A stretch of 64,000 nucleotides of DNA from Argopecten irradians. Lineage: Eukaryota > Mollusca > Bivalvia > Pectinida > Pectinidae. The notes below the pieces were generated by a model, which was given only the letters and a program-made list of their open reading frames with translations, searched no databases and had not been told where the DNA came from. Position numbers and translations under genes: made by a program. The DNA is taken from NCBI RefSeq assembly GCF_041381155.1, contig NC_091149.1, positions 16,632,609-16,696,608 on the forward strand, given 5' to 3'. Of the stretch, positions 10,974 through 22,500 are shown in pieces (positions within the stretch are counted from its first letter, which is position 1; each line of letters opens with the position of its first letter).

Positions 10974-12935
10974 CTCCAAGTTGCCTTAGCTTTCAATTAA
11001 CTGTTATAAGCAAACAATTTTGTTGACTTTTTTGTGGTTGGTACCAACTGTCTTAAAGATACTTTATCATAGTATATCTGGCCCTTTCAGCCGTATTATG
11101 AATATCATAAAGATTCACATACACAGTTTACATGTAATAACGTCGTTATACAGTTAGTACGTCTCACGATTGTCTCGATAGACGGAAACGTCCAATTCAA
11201 ACCTGATTTCGCTACTCGTGTAGTTATATTATGGGAACAAAATGGAAAGCTTATTTTTTGTTAAGGCCATAGTTGTGGGTTTTTTTCTGTTTTGCGTCCG
11301 CATGCTCGTAGGTTTAAGGTCTCCTGAGTGAAAAACAAACATTTTTTTCCGAACTTGGCAATAGAGGTATGTAACAGAATAAGTATTGTTTCCTTCAATT
11401 TCCACAGATATTAAATCTATGAAAAGAAAACTCTTTTCTAATTTTGATCAGTTAAAAGGAAATAACTTATTTTTGTGGAAAAATGTACCAAATCAGTATC
11501 AATTTGAACCTCCAGAAAACTTCTAATTCCTTAGTAAAACTCATTAAATAAGTTGATATGCCGCAACCCTGGCGCATGGCATATCAAATTGTTGAAGTCA
11601 TCTAATAATTATTGTTACGTAGGACGAGCGTCGAGTAGTTAGATGAGTTAGAGGGAAATGAAAAACAATACATCTACAAACAATTAACCATTTATTTACA
11701 TTAAACACAAATCATACTCACTCTCATTCCGTTCCACACCAAATATTCAGTATTTAAAGTCTCTGCTTCGTCACACTGAGTCACAAAGTCACGAAAAGTC
11801 ACCAGCAACGCCACGGTCCCACACGTTGCTACAATCGGCGTCGGCCCACTACGGGATACAGCATCTCCGACCACAAATTAATAAACAAACCAACTAATAC
11901 TTGCACACAGCTCAATATGCATCTAAGTCAAAACACTGTAATCATTTTAACAAAATAGCAGAACATCATTACAAGGAAAACGCTAGGTTACTGCCGAATA
12001 ACATAAGATATGTTATATTACAACATCAAGAATGGTATGTTTAATAACAGAATAGGTCCGAGGTCAGTATTCCTAAATATCTATATCGACAATGACAACG
12101 GCAATATTTTACGACCATTCATGGATTCCATAATTTTTTCATTTCTCACCTGAGTACTTTACACCCATTGTACTAAATATAAGTTATGATAGTGGTACTT
12201 AAAAATGAAACAATGATCATTAAATAAATAAAAAATAATAAATAATCATTACAGCCATTTTCTTATTAATTCGTCTTTTCATGTATTGTCATCGGTTGAT
12301 ATTTCCAAACTGATAAACATGCCGGTATGTACGCTTTGCCCAGATCGAAATCCTTGGTGGTGTTAAAAGTTCAAATAATAATCCATAACGACAGTTAGGA
12401 CATCATTATTCACACAGTAAGACATTGTATTATAACAACTAATGCAATAAACATATCAGTTATTCCGCAAATTCCCAAAATACAGATATTAACAATCGCA
12501 AACATAACTTGTCAATTTGTTTGTACATGTAATCTAACATTATCTGGTTTATTTATCATCTCCTTTGCCAGTTTAGTACTTAGAAATGAAACAGTTTTGT
12601 TATTATTATGATTAATTCGTCTTTTCGTGTAATGTCATCGGTTGATCTTATCAAGCTAATTCACATGCCGGTATGTACGCTTTACCCATATCGAAATCTT
12701 CGGTGGTGTTAAAAGTTCAAATAATAATCCATAACCACACTTAGGGCATCGTTATTCACACAGTACGACACTGTATAATTACTGACAGCATTCCACAGCA
12801 ATGTGAAATTATTGCACAGCATCTGCGTATAACGTGATAAAACACAACATAAAAGAAGTTAATAATCCTATGTTCATGCTGTGTGTGTCACATTAGACCT
12901 CAGGGTCGTTGTTTTCCGTATGTACCTGTCAGCTG
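10974..12935. other. Intergenic sequence with an imperfect duplication
   Basis: No gene recognised. A segment at about 12270-12440 is repeated at about 12612-12780 (offset about 342 bp): both contain TTAATTCGTCTTTTC, ACATGCCGGTATGTACGC and GGTGTTAAAAGTTCAAATA. The copies differ by scattered substitutions, so this is an old tandem duplication. Confidence 0.55.
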
Positions 12936-12940
12936 ACCTG

Positions 12941-13002
12941 TATATAAAACGGTAACTCTGCAGCTCAGCAGATTTCAGCATTTTAAAAGTGCATTATTAC
13001 AG
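12941..13002 (+). promoter_or_regulatory. Candidate TATA promoter with a short spliced first exon
   Basis: TATATAAA at 12941-12948 is followed about 30 bp later by the initiator-like stretch TCTGCAGCTCAGCAG. About 30 bp further is a good splice donor, CAG|GTAAAC, with the cut after 13002. The putative exon has no ATG. No matching downstream coding exon was found, so this is only a candidate. Confidence 0.3.
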
Positions 13003-13321
13003 GTAAACTGTAGCGCATAGAGATATTATTGCGTTGACTACTATGGTGACATCTAAACCATAAATGTCGAGGCTAAAAGCACAAGTATAGCACATATGCA
13101 AGGTACTTCAGTAACACAATTTTTGTTACCATTACATAATATAACATGAATGACTGCTGTCTCTGAAAGACCTAATAAAGATGAAATAAAAAATGCACTC
13201 ATCACACTGAAAAAGGCTAAAACATTGCAATTTAAACGAATCTTCAACTCGAAAGACATTAACGGATATATTAGGTTATGTTGATTTCTTCAATGGTAAG
13301 TTATCAATTACAATTAAATGA

Positions 13322-13717
13322 CAATCTGATTTGAATACAGATCCTTATAACCACTCCGTTAAATAGATGATCTGACAAAATTCCATAGGGGGTCACGTCC
13401 AGATGACCTTCATACCACTTGGAAATCAAATCCATTTTCTACACCTTGTTACATCAATTGAAAACTATATTTCTTCCCAGTAAACCTACACAATAAGCTT
13501 TGTTGTGCTCTTTGGGCGAGATGACTACGTTAACTAAAATAATTCTGACAGTTTTTTCAAACAATTTCGTCCCCTGAAATTCACTATCAAAATTTTGCAA
13601 GTAGCAATTTGATTGGCCATTTTCAAAGGTCACCTGGACATGACCCCTAATGGGATTTTCTCAGATTCTCTTATCAAACGTATAGTGTTAATAAGGATCT
13701 GTATTTTAATCAGATTG
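13322..13717. mobile_element. Family C MITE, complete 396-bp copy with ~28-bp TIRs
   Basis: The left end CAATCTGATTTGAATACAGATCC and the right end GGATCTGTATTTTAATCAGATTG are near-perfect inverted repeats, extending into CTTATAA and TTAATAA. The interior lacks coding capacity and matches the rearranged copy near 3694-3926. I assign it to non-autonomous DNA elements by structure only; the superfamily is unknown. Confidence 0.65.
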
Positions 13718-13774
13718 AATTAAATGAATAAGAAAAATAATTTTCTTATTTCTATATAATTAAATTTTCTTTGT

Positions 13775-14150
13775 TTTCATACCAAATCTGACTTTCTGAT
13801 TGGCCAATTTTTTTTTTCATACCACTATGGGAAAAAAATCCGAGAATGGCGCGAAACCCCGACGTTATCGTGACGTCACAATAGAGACATTGACGTTGCG
13901 TATTGATTCGGTAAAAAGAATCCCTTGAAAAACCACTATAATGTTAAATTTAAACATACTTAATTTTATCAAAAAGAGTATAAAATTAATTATAAGTATT
14001 GATGTCACTATTTGTTAATTTTATCGGGTTCTGAAAAAAAAAATGTTTGCAAACTTTAGTGAGAATCCGCTACGCGGATTCACACAGTTTGCAAACAATT
14101 TTTTTTTCATACCCCGATAAAATAAAAAAAATAGTGACATCAATGCTTAA
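13775..14150 (+). mobile_element. Family B element ending in a ~150-bp palindrome
   Basis: A unique body contains the blocks TTTCATACCAAATCTGAC, TGGCGCGAAACCCCGACG and GACGTCACAATAGAGAC. It leads into a palindrome at 13996-14146. Its arms read TATTGATGTCACTAT ... GTTTGCAAAC and GTTTGCAAAC ... ATAGTGACATCAAT, and its tip is GAATCCGC-TAC-GCGGATTC. The same arrangement, inverted, occurs at 21107-21480, so this is a repeat family and not a one-off hairpin. Confidence 0.65.
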
Positions 14151-14339
14151 ATAACTTTGCATTAATACCAATTGAACCCAATATCACATGACAGACATAT
14201 AAGTATGCTAGAACGTTAACCTGACACATATTATTAAATGCAGTCTTGTTCAATATCTTCCATGAATATAATACAATTTCTATAAACAATAGCTGCAATT
14301 TGTAGCTCAAAAGACTTCTAGACCGATAATATTGTCGTC

Positions 14340-14870
14340 TTTAGAGTAACAGTCGGTGCCTATAACTGCTAATGGAGCAAGGTAATGATTGCGCACACTT
14401 TTTGCGCACAAAAACGTTTTGTATGCAAATTATCGTACTTGTTTTAAATCGCCTACATCTTAGGAAAATAAAATTGAACCGTGTAAAATAACAAATTCAC
14501 AGCGAACATCATTTTTTCACAGGTCTTTTTAAAGGAAAATTATACGGCAATCTACAAATTGTGGACTTAAGGCTTGTGATCGGTAGGGTGGAATCATGTT
14601 ATTTGCACAATGTTTGATTTGCATGTATAAGCATAAAATAATTGGATATACACTAACTATAGCACTATGTACGAGTGGTTTTTTCTGAGGCAGTAACAAT
14701 CGGTGCATACTGCTAATGGAGCAAGGTATGATACGCACACTATTTAAAATTGTATGCAATATCGTACTTGTTTACATCGCCTACAAACTTGAAGAAAAAA
14801 CTGAAAATGTGTACGAGTGGTTTTTTTCTGAGGCAGTACTCCACTAGGACAAATAGAGATCATTTCGTAC
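14340..14870. repeat. Degenerate tandem duplication
   Basis: CTGCTAATGGAGCAAGGTA with following GCGCACAC or ACGCACAC and ATCGTACTTGTTT occurs at about 14367-14445 and again at about 14708-14775. The phrase TGTACGAGTGG followed by TTTCTGAGGCAGTA occurs near 14667 and 14810. The short minus-strand ORFs here are artefacts of the repeat. Confidence 0.5.
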
Positions 14871-15480
14871 CGGCCCAAAAGTATTGTATGCCGGTAACGT
14901 ATATTCGTTCTTGTTAAATTTATGACTTTTGTGTCTCTTGCAACTATTAATTTAAGATGTAGATTTTGCTTCAACGCAATAGCGGTTTAATTTTTTAACA
15001 TAATGAAGTCTTCTCATGAGGATAACAAGCGGTGAACTCTGATTAGAATGCAGAAATATTTCTCCATTAAAATGAGGGGTCATTTGGATCATTTTTAATG
15101 AGGTTATTTAACATAACGATGCGACAATGATCGTAAATGTGCCATGTAAATAAATCTTTCTGTAAATATTTTGCTTTAATGAACAATTCATTCTGCTTTG
15201 CTTTTTTCAAATATGTTTCACCAACTATAAAAAAGAATGCATGCATAATTTAGCGTAAATATTCAAGCGATAGTTTCGTAACTAAATTAAAAACTTGTGT
15301 AATACAACGTCCTACTGCAACGTCATAATCGCCGTACAATGTATGTACACTAATAACAGAGTTTACAGGCAAGAACATTGGGATTATTCAGGAACAGCAT
15401 ACATCGTTTAACTGCACTGCATCAGCAAGCTGATTTCTCCCATCATTTACAAATAAATTCATGATTTAAGCACAAATGAT

Positions 15481-15770
15481 TTGTTTGTTTGTTTGATTAA
15501 TTAACGTCCTATTAACAGCTATGGTCATGTAAGGACGGCCTCCCATGTATGCTGTGTGTTGCGTGTATGTTGTGCGAGGTACGTGTTTTAGTAGACTGCG
15601 GTATATTCATGTAGTGTATTCTTATATAGTGGAACTGTTGCCCTATGCTGTGCGCTAAGCAGGAGCAGAAACTACCACTTTTATAGACTTTGGTGTGTCT
15701 CGGCCAGGGGACAGAACCCAGAGCCTTCCTCACAGGGGCGAACGCTCAAAGCACCAATGAGCTGTTTCGA
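15481..15770 (-). mobile_element. SINE-like family A, copy with the best tRNA-like head
   Basis: Read on the minus strand, the head has an A-box-like AGCTCATTGGT (15763 down to 15753). About 34 bp later it has a B-box-like GGTTCTGTCCC (15718 down to 15708), the spacing of an RNA polymerase III promoter. The body and the tail (GGCCGTCCTTACATGACC, TTAATAGGACGTTAATTAATC) follow. The assignment as a tRNA-derived SINE is an inference from those boxes and the dispersed copies. Confidence 0.6.
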
Positions 15771-17482
15771 TTATCACATACTTGATAAAGAAATCACATC
15801 TGTCATTTTGTATCAATATACATAAAAGAAAAGAAAATGTGAAGTGATCATTTGCATGCTTCGTTAAGCTTTATAATGCGTGTAATGATGCATGTCATCG
15901 ATTTAAGATATGTTACCAAAAGTGACTGACACATTACACCCACGCCTCTCATCAAGTTCCCAGCTAAAACTTCAAAACTATTTAAGTTTTTTGTTGTGTT
16001 TGTCATATAGAGTCATGCTTCGATAAACGTTATCGTGCGCGTAATTATGCATTTTATCATCTCCGGGTCAGCTATCGGGGGAGGCAACGGTGTAACCCAC
16101 GTCACCGTCGACTCTACAAAAACTGCAAGGTGATCATAATGTGTAGCTATCGGTACGTCAACTTGTTATCATTACAAAGGATATTAACATCCATTGAAAG
16201 TCATGTGTGTCCATCAGATGGTCGCAGTATTGACCGCAATGTCCACATGTTCAAGGAACGCCCAATATACACTGGTCACTTTCAGCTAGAAACATGACGC
16301 CGGACGAAATTGTGTATTTGGTGATAAAAGCATAGCAAGCTTGACCATGGCCAATTTTCATCTTGGGATAAAGATAAGATTTTTGTTGACATCGTGAATG
16401 TTTTCAAAGTCAAAGTAGACTTTTGAAAACTAACAACAGATTAACTATTAAACTTTGTTATTATCTGCTGGTGAACGTCCAAGGGTATAGTTTTTCTTCG
16501 AATTGAAAAATTCTGACACAAATTATTAGGTTTATTAGTAGTTTTGTTGGTATTTTATCATGCTACATTTCAACCAATTTAATGTAAATCCTTGTCATAA
16601 GATTCTAAAACTCTTTTTTTAAAGATTACCTCATTTTATAAAGAGTTGGTGTATTATAAAACAAATCATTTAGATACTAGGTTTTAGTGTTTTGCCTATG
16701 TCTTTTAACAAAGCATTACAAGCAATAAACAAACCAAATGATAATAGCGTTTTCGTGAACATAAATATTGAAATATTATTTCACGAAATTGAAACAAACA
16801 AGCATGCTATTTTTTAACCATGTAATGAAAGCTGACCAGTGTGACCATGTTGAGACAGTCTTTTCTCGCCAACGATGCGGTCTAGTAGAGGATGACCAGA
16901 ATACTACGGTCAATTTGTTTTATTGTTGTTTTGTGTTTGTGTGTTTTCATGAGGTTTCCAAGGTAAGGTTTTCGTGGTTTTTGTGTGTTTATGTCAGGTT
17001 TGCTTGCCTAATATATCCTGTCTACTTGTCACCCACGCTTCCCCACAAAACAAATTTCCCCCTCCCACACCCCCACAAAGATAGAACACAACACCAATAA
17101 TACATACACTAGTTTGTATTTTGAGCGAATTATGTGTTAAAGATGTACTCCATATATGTATTCCCTGCTATGCCTGTCCAATTATTAAGCATTTTATTAG
17201 TTCAGTACAAATTACGCAGGTGGCGGTAATATGTAAAAGCATATTGTATATATATCCATGTGTATAGTTAATCGATTGAGGAAATATACCAGTCTTCTAA
17301 AAGTTTAAACTCGTCATTTCATATTGAATAAAAAAATAAGACTAAATCACATGTGTTGATTCGTACATTGGACGAGTCGAAATTAGTAGAAGGTCAATCT
17401 CTTTTGTCGTGGCAACTTTTTAAAAAATATTTTTGTCGACACAGAAATGTGAAAAACTGTATCCATGTTTCGCTTGAGATCG
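15771..17482. other. Intergenic sequence, no gene recognised
   Basis: The 110-codon ORF at 16768-17100 has no recognisable motif and low-complexity composition (long Phe, Cys and Val runs). I do not call it. Nothing else stands out. Confidence 0.45.
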
Positions 17483-17831
17483 CCTCACGTTTGGCCTTAT
17501 GTTGAGTGTTCGCCGAGACACTTCAAAGTCTATAAAAGTGGTAGTTTCTGCTCCTGTTTAGCGCGGGAGCGGGACGACTGACTCGCCTGTTGTCAGTATA
17601 ATGTGACCGAGTGGTGTATGTAGCTTGGTGTCTTCGGCGGCATGCTTCAGTGATATAGCACTTTAAAAAGAGCAATAGTTCCACTATACAAGAAGACACA
17701 ACACGAACATAACGCAGTCTCCTAAAACACGCACCTCGCACTTTACACACACAAAACGCCACATACACGGGATGTCGGCCTTCAATGACCCTGGCTGTTA
17801 AGAGAACGTTAATATAACAAATCCAACAAAA
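17483..17831 (+). mobile_element. SINE-like family A, near full-length copy
   Basis: All body blocks are present in order: CAAAGTCTATAAAAGTGG, CTCGCCTGTTGTCAGTATAATG, GGTGTCTTCGGCGGCATGC, CACAACACGAACATAACGC and the tail GTCGGCCTTCAATGACC with TAAGAGAACGTTAAT. The minus-strand ORF at 17523-17876 is the reverse of this element and is not a gene. Confidence 0.65.
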
Positions 17832-18187
17832 CCAAAGTCTGTGGACCTTGGCATCAATCTTCAAAAACATGCACAATGTCCTGATCTAATATTATACTGA
17901 ATAATTATATTTTTTATATAAACATAGTAGTAACATTTTTATTCTTTGTTATCTAAACTCCAAATACCGAACCATTGCCTTGGGGTAAGGTCATCTAGTA
18001 AGAAAGAGACCGAATTAGATCAACTAAAGTACATGTACTTGTAGTACCGCAAATATAAAACATTCTGAATATAAAACTGTCGGCGAAACGTGTTATAAAT
18101 ATTTCTTCAGTTCGACGTTGAGCACGAATCAACGCTACAAGTACGATCCGTGACAAAGGAACGCATAATCGGTCAGTGGTTCATAGA

Positions 18188-18270
18188 CAATAATAATCGC
18201 ATAAGGGTATCATTATTGTTATCCTTAACAATAATAATCGCATAAGGGTATCATTATTGTTATCCTTAAC
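18188..18270. repeat. Two exact tandem copies of a 41-bp self-complementary unit
   Basis: AATAATAATCGCATAAGGG followed by TATCATTATTGTTATCCTT appears at 18190 and again at 18231. Within each unit ACAATAAT pairs with ATTATTGT. The near identity indicates a recent duplication. Confidence 0.7.
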
Positions 18271-18548
18271 CCGGCTAAGTCAATTTTTTTTATAATATTT
18301 TCTTTGAATAACCAAAAACACGTCGGAACCATAATTTCCTTTACGTGATATACTGTATATGTGGACATACTGTATGGCACAAATCTTTACTTAACTCCAA
18401 CAACAACTGACACACTGCTATATAGGACGCACGATAATCTTGGTGCTCAGCAATGGTTTAACCGTTATGACGTTTAATGTGGCCTATGGAATGTGATATT
18501 ACATTGTAGATTAGATTGCCAATTTTATATTCAGGTCAATTTCAACGT

Positions 18549-18913
18549 TTTAAAGATGCTCCACCGCTGACAAATGGTATTTTTTCACTATCAAAAATAG
18601 GAGCAGACGATTTAGTATTTTTCTTCAGTTATAAAAGTTACTTACTTTACACCATTACCACCATTGAAAAGTTTGAGCTTCTAATTTTACCTCAAGTTTA
18701 AAATATGAAAAATAATTAATTGCATCCCGAAAAAATTCAGTGGCACTATATTTTATATGGAATGAAGTAATGATTGCGCATGCACCATAGGCGAAATAAA
18801 TTATTTGATGTTATTTTTTTTGTTAATTAGGCATACATATACACGATTAAACCCCAATTATTGTTCAAATGATGAAAATCATTTATGCTCTGTCGGCGGT
18901 GGAGCATCTTTAA
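18549..18913 (+). mobile_element. MITE family E, complete stand-alone copy (365 bp)
   Basis: Ends are TTAAAGATGCTCCACCGCTGAC and, inverted, GTCGGCGGTGGAGCATCTTTAA, a TIR of about 20 bp. The interior closely matches the element found in every unit of the tRNA array, in the same orientation: ACTATCAAAAA(T/C)AGGAGC, GACGATTTAGTATTT, CACCATTACCACCA and TGATTGCGCATG. The TTAA at both ends may include the target duplication, but the boundary cannot be fixed because the TIR itself reads TTAA. Confidence 0.75.
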
Positions 18914-19492
18914 GGAAAAGGTAAACGTTTTAAGTGGTTACTTGTTCACGCGCATGTTTTGGGAGGCTGTATATAATTTAGGAATGAGAGGGGGCAGGGC
19001 AAGAGTTTTCATGCAATGATAAGATAGTGTTTCTCTGTCCCAAATTGAAGGATAATAATACTATCCTGCCATACCATGAATCATCAACAAAAATCAAAGA
19101 AGAGAATATGACAATATCACAAGAGAGACTTTGCAGTAAAATCAAAACGTATCACTTCCAACTGATAAATAGATGAAATCACGATATCTCAGAAGATCTA
19201 CGTTTCTGTTCGCGCATTGAATATGATATAAGTACCTCTTAATTATACCTTATTATGGTCCCGTCTTATCTAATTGAGGACACTTCAAGATTTGCATTTA
19301 TGGTTATAAATCTAGGTGTATGACTAATGCATGATTAATTACCATCATAATTAGCGTAAATACAAAAACGTATTGTTTGTTACTACCTGTTTATACAGTA
19401 AGATACTGTTGTTGAATTACTACGATGTTAATGAAGGTCGGTATAATAACAATTGTAGCATTATAAATATAACAATTGTTATGGCTATTGTG

Positions 19493-19604
19493 TGCTTGTT
19501 TGGTATCTCTGGTAGCATGCTTTAGTGAAAAAAGGACAAAATTTTCATTGTTACAAGAAGTCACAATACAAACATACCACAACCTCCCAAAACACCCCCG
19601 CACT
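19493..19604 (+). mobile_element. SINE-like family A, body fragment
   Basis: Contains TGGTATCTCTGGTAGCATGC, TTACAAGAAGTCACAATAC and ACCTCCCAAAACACC. It is truncated on both sides and lies directly before a second copy. Confidence 0.5.
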
Positions 19605-19621
19605 CCGTGTCATTCAACACT

Positions 19622-19912
19622 TTGTTTAAGCGTGCGTCCCTGTGAGATAGGCTCTTGGTTCTGTCCCCTGGTCGAGCCACACCAGTCTATAAAGTAGTAG
19701 CTTTTACTGCTTAGCGTTCAGCAGTGGAGTGGGACGACTGGTTCGCCCGTTGTCAGTATAATATAATCGGACGGGGTTTTTTTGTTTGGTGTCTTCGGCA
19801 GCATGCTTCAGTGATGTAGCACTATATTAAAAGGATACCTAACACAAAGATACCGCATCAACTGAACAAATAGTCACCCACACAGGATTCTGACAGTTAT
19901 AAGGGCGTTATC
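19622..19912 (+). mobile_element. SINE-like family A, copy with head
   Basis: The head block GTCCCTGTGAGATAGGCTC and the B-box-like GGTTCTGTCCC are followed by CGCCCGTTGTCAGTATAATA and GGTGTCTTCGGCAGCATGC. The tail is degenerate (GACAGTTATAAGGGCGTTA). Confidence 0.6.
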
Positions 19913-20314
19913 AAAAGTTCTTTTTTCGTATTGTTTTTTTTTCTATTTTAGTTTGTTTAAAGGATATATTTATAAGGTAACTGAGAGAAAAAAATAACAT
20001 TTTTGAAATTTTTCGAACATCAGGCTCAACTGCCGCAATAAAAGAAGAACAGGAATAACACAGCACCCTGGTGAAAAACATTTCACGAAATAAAATACAA
20101 TTTTGAATAAAAAATATGTTGATGTGAAAAACGGTGTCGTGCACGGTGTTCTTTTGACCCATATTTAATTTGATGCTAACTGGTCCTTTTGTGGTCTCCA
20201 TGTTACATAAAGTTGATTTGGGGATTTAACAATGATACAATTACATCTGTATTTATTTGTATTTAGATAATCCGTGTTTTAATCTAAGAACAACTTTCTT
20301 ACGTAACACTATAA

Positions 20315-20452
20315 TAAGGACAAAAGTTCCTCATTTACAAGGAGACAACACGAATATAACACAGTCTCCCAAAACAGACATCCACACACCGCCACACATT
20401 GCACAAATGAGAGACCGTCCTTAATTGCCTGGCTGTTAATGGATATTTATCT
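20315..20452 (+). mobile_element. SINE-like family A, 3' fragment
   Basis: Contains AGTTCCTCATTTACAAGGAG, AACACAGTCTCCCAAAAC, GAGAGACCGTCCTTAATTGCC and GGCTGTTAATGGA, which match the 3' half of the family. Confidence 0.55.
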
Positions 20453-20850
20453 AAAACACCAAATCAAACTAGGTACTGAGCAGTGGTATCTTTATTGACA
20501 ATAACGGAAATGTGTAACAGTTTCTGTATCATATTTGCTATTTTTCATTTGCTTTAAACATTCCGTTTCCTAGTTTAGTATGACATATTAAAAACTATTT
20601 CATTTAACGATGAAATGCATTCACAGCAGACAGATTGTTTCACAGTTACATCGTAATTCTACCAAATACATGTTATACCGTCAGTTATGATATCACAATG
20701 ATGTGTAAACGAAATATGTGAGTAATGTACATGCCATTGTATATTTCAATAGAACCGATTTTAATTTCATGATTTTGAGTAAAATACTCCCAATGTTTTG
20801 ACAGTAATGATAACAAGTATATTGTAAAATATTAATGAGCATTTGAAAGG

Positions 20851-21085
20851 TTTAAAGATGCTATACTGCCGACAGCATACATAATATTTATCATTTGGAC
20901 AAGAATTTATTTTGAATTGTGTGTATAAATATTTAGTTAACACTTGTATATAGATATAAAATATACGGTTAGTTTTACTTTTGTTTGCTGTGCAAACATT
21001 ACCATATTCCATATAGGGCATAATGTCATGGATTTTTTTCGAGATGCAATTAATTATTATTAATACTTTTATATTGAAGAAATAA
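20851..21085 (-). mobile_element. MITE family E, truncated copy
   Basis: One end is intact (TTTAAAGATGCTATACTGCCGAC) and is followed by degenerate family E interior (ATCATTT, TTCCATATAGGGCATAATG, TTTTTCGAGATGCAATTAATT). The other end is missing. Immediately after it comes a family B element, whose insertion or a deletion may account for the truncation. Confidence 0.5.
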
Positions 21086-21106
21086 AAGAAACTCAATTTG
21101 TTTTCA

Positions 21107-21480
21107 GTGATTTAAGCATTGATGTCACTATTTTTTAACTTCATCGGGGTATGAAAGAAATTTTGTTCGCAAACTGTGAATTCTCTCAAAAGTTTGCAAA
21201 CACAATTTATTTCATAACCCGATGAAGTTAAAACTTCATGACATCAATACTTATAATTAATTTTGCAGACTACTTGATTGTATAAAATATGTTTAAACGT
21301 ACGATTCCCTTGATTTTCCAATGGATTATTTTTTTACTAAATCAATACGCAATATCGACGTCTCTATTGTGGCGTCAGATAACGTCGGGTTTTCGCGCCA
21401 TTCTCAGATTTTTTCTTCATAGTATATTAAGAAAAAGTATCAGCCAATCAGCAAGTCGGATTTAGTATGAAAACAAATAA
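21107..21480 (-). mobile_element. Family B element with terminal palindrome, inverted copy
   Basis: Begins with the palindrome at 21114-21252, whose arms are ATTGATGTCACTATTTTTTAAC and GTTAAAACTTCATGACATCAAT with TTTGCAAAC or GCAAACT near the tip. The unique body follows in reverse order relative to 13775-14150 (GACGTCTCTATTGTGGCG, AACGTCGGGTTTTCGCGCCA, GCAAGTCGGATTTAGTATG). The loop sequences of the two copies differ while the arms are conserved. Confidence 0.6.
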
Positions 21481-22500
21481 AAATTAGTTATAGTAATATG
21501 AAGTAACTTTTTTACTGAAAAAAAAATACTAATTCACCTACTGCTGTTTTTGATAGATACAACTTCGTCGTCGGTGTAGCATCATTAAAAGCATATTTCT
21601 AAGCATTTAACTATGAACAAAGTGATATTGAGAAACAACTTATATTAAGTAGATGAACGCAGTACTACTGCCAATGGTCAAATGGTCACTGCTGTGCACA
21701 GGTAGATGGATAGGTACGTAAAAGTTACCTGTCCGGACAATCTAACTGGACATCTGACAGGTGTGTGTAGACGATATGAGTGATGTATGTTTTAACTGTG
21801 TAACAATAGACTGTAGGTAACTATAGGTATACCATATCTCGTGTGTTCTAGCTTGTTATACAGCCCACGTCCCAGGTGACATTTCAGAAATCGCATGTCG
21901 GGTTATAAGACGTGCAGAAGGCGTTGGAGTATTAAAGCCGTGAGGGCAGTGGACAAGGTAACGTCGTTGGTGTTCGTATAAGGAGAAGAGTGCATTAGAA
22001 GTAACCAGGCATCCCTTGGGAGTACATTCTGCACGGATTTTAAATGTGAAAAGCGCACAATATTATACGGAAATTTTTCCAGACGTATTAATGATTCATT
22101 AAGCAGGATTCGTGGATATTTTGCTGAGATTTAAAAAACTAATACCTAATTGCAGAAGTTGCTTTTCCGAGCTTTGCATTGCCAGCTGAACACCTTAAAT
22201 ATTATCTGGAGTTAAACATTTCAATAATACGGCTCGAATCGTGGAGTATTTAGGATTCAAAACGGTTGAGATTTATCTTCCGACTACTGTGATTTCGAAT
22301 TTACTGTTTGGAAGTCTCTAAAACATGAATTATTAATTGTATGTTGCGTTGTTGACACAACTTTCAAGTGAACGTTTTATACATAGCTAAAGACGTCATA
22401 TGACGAATCTAATGGATCACGTATTATAACCAAACACCTTCCATATACTGATTTAATATAAACATATTCTTGTATCTGGCTACCATATAAGGCTTTATCG

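Noticed and set aside
16768-17100. 110-codon ORF in intergenic sequence
   Set aside because: Low-complexity composition, no motif, no splice or promoter context.
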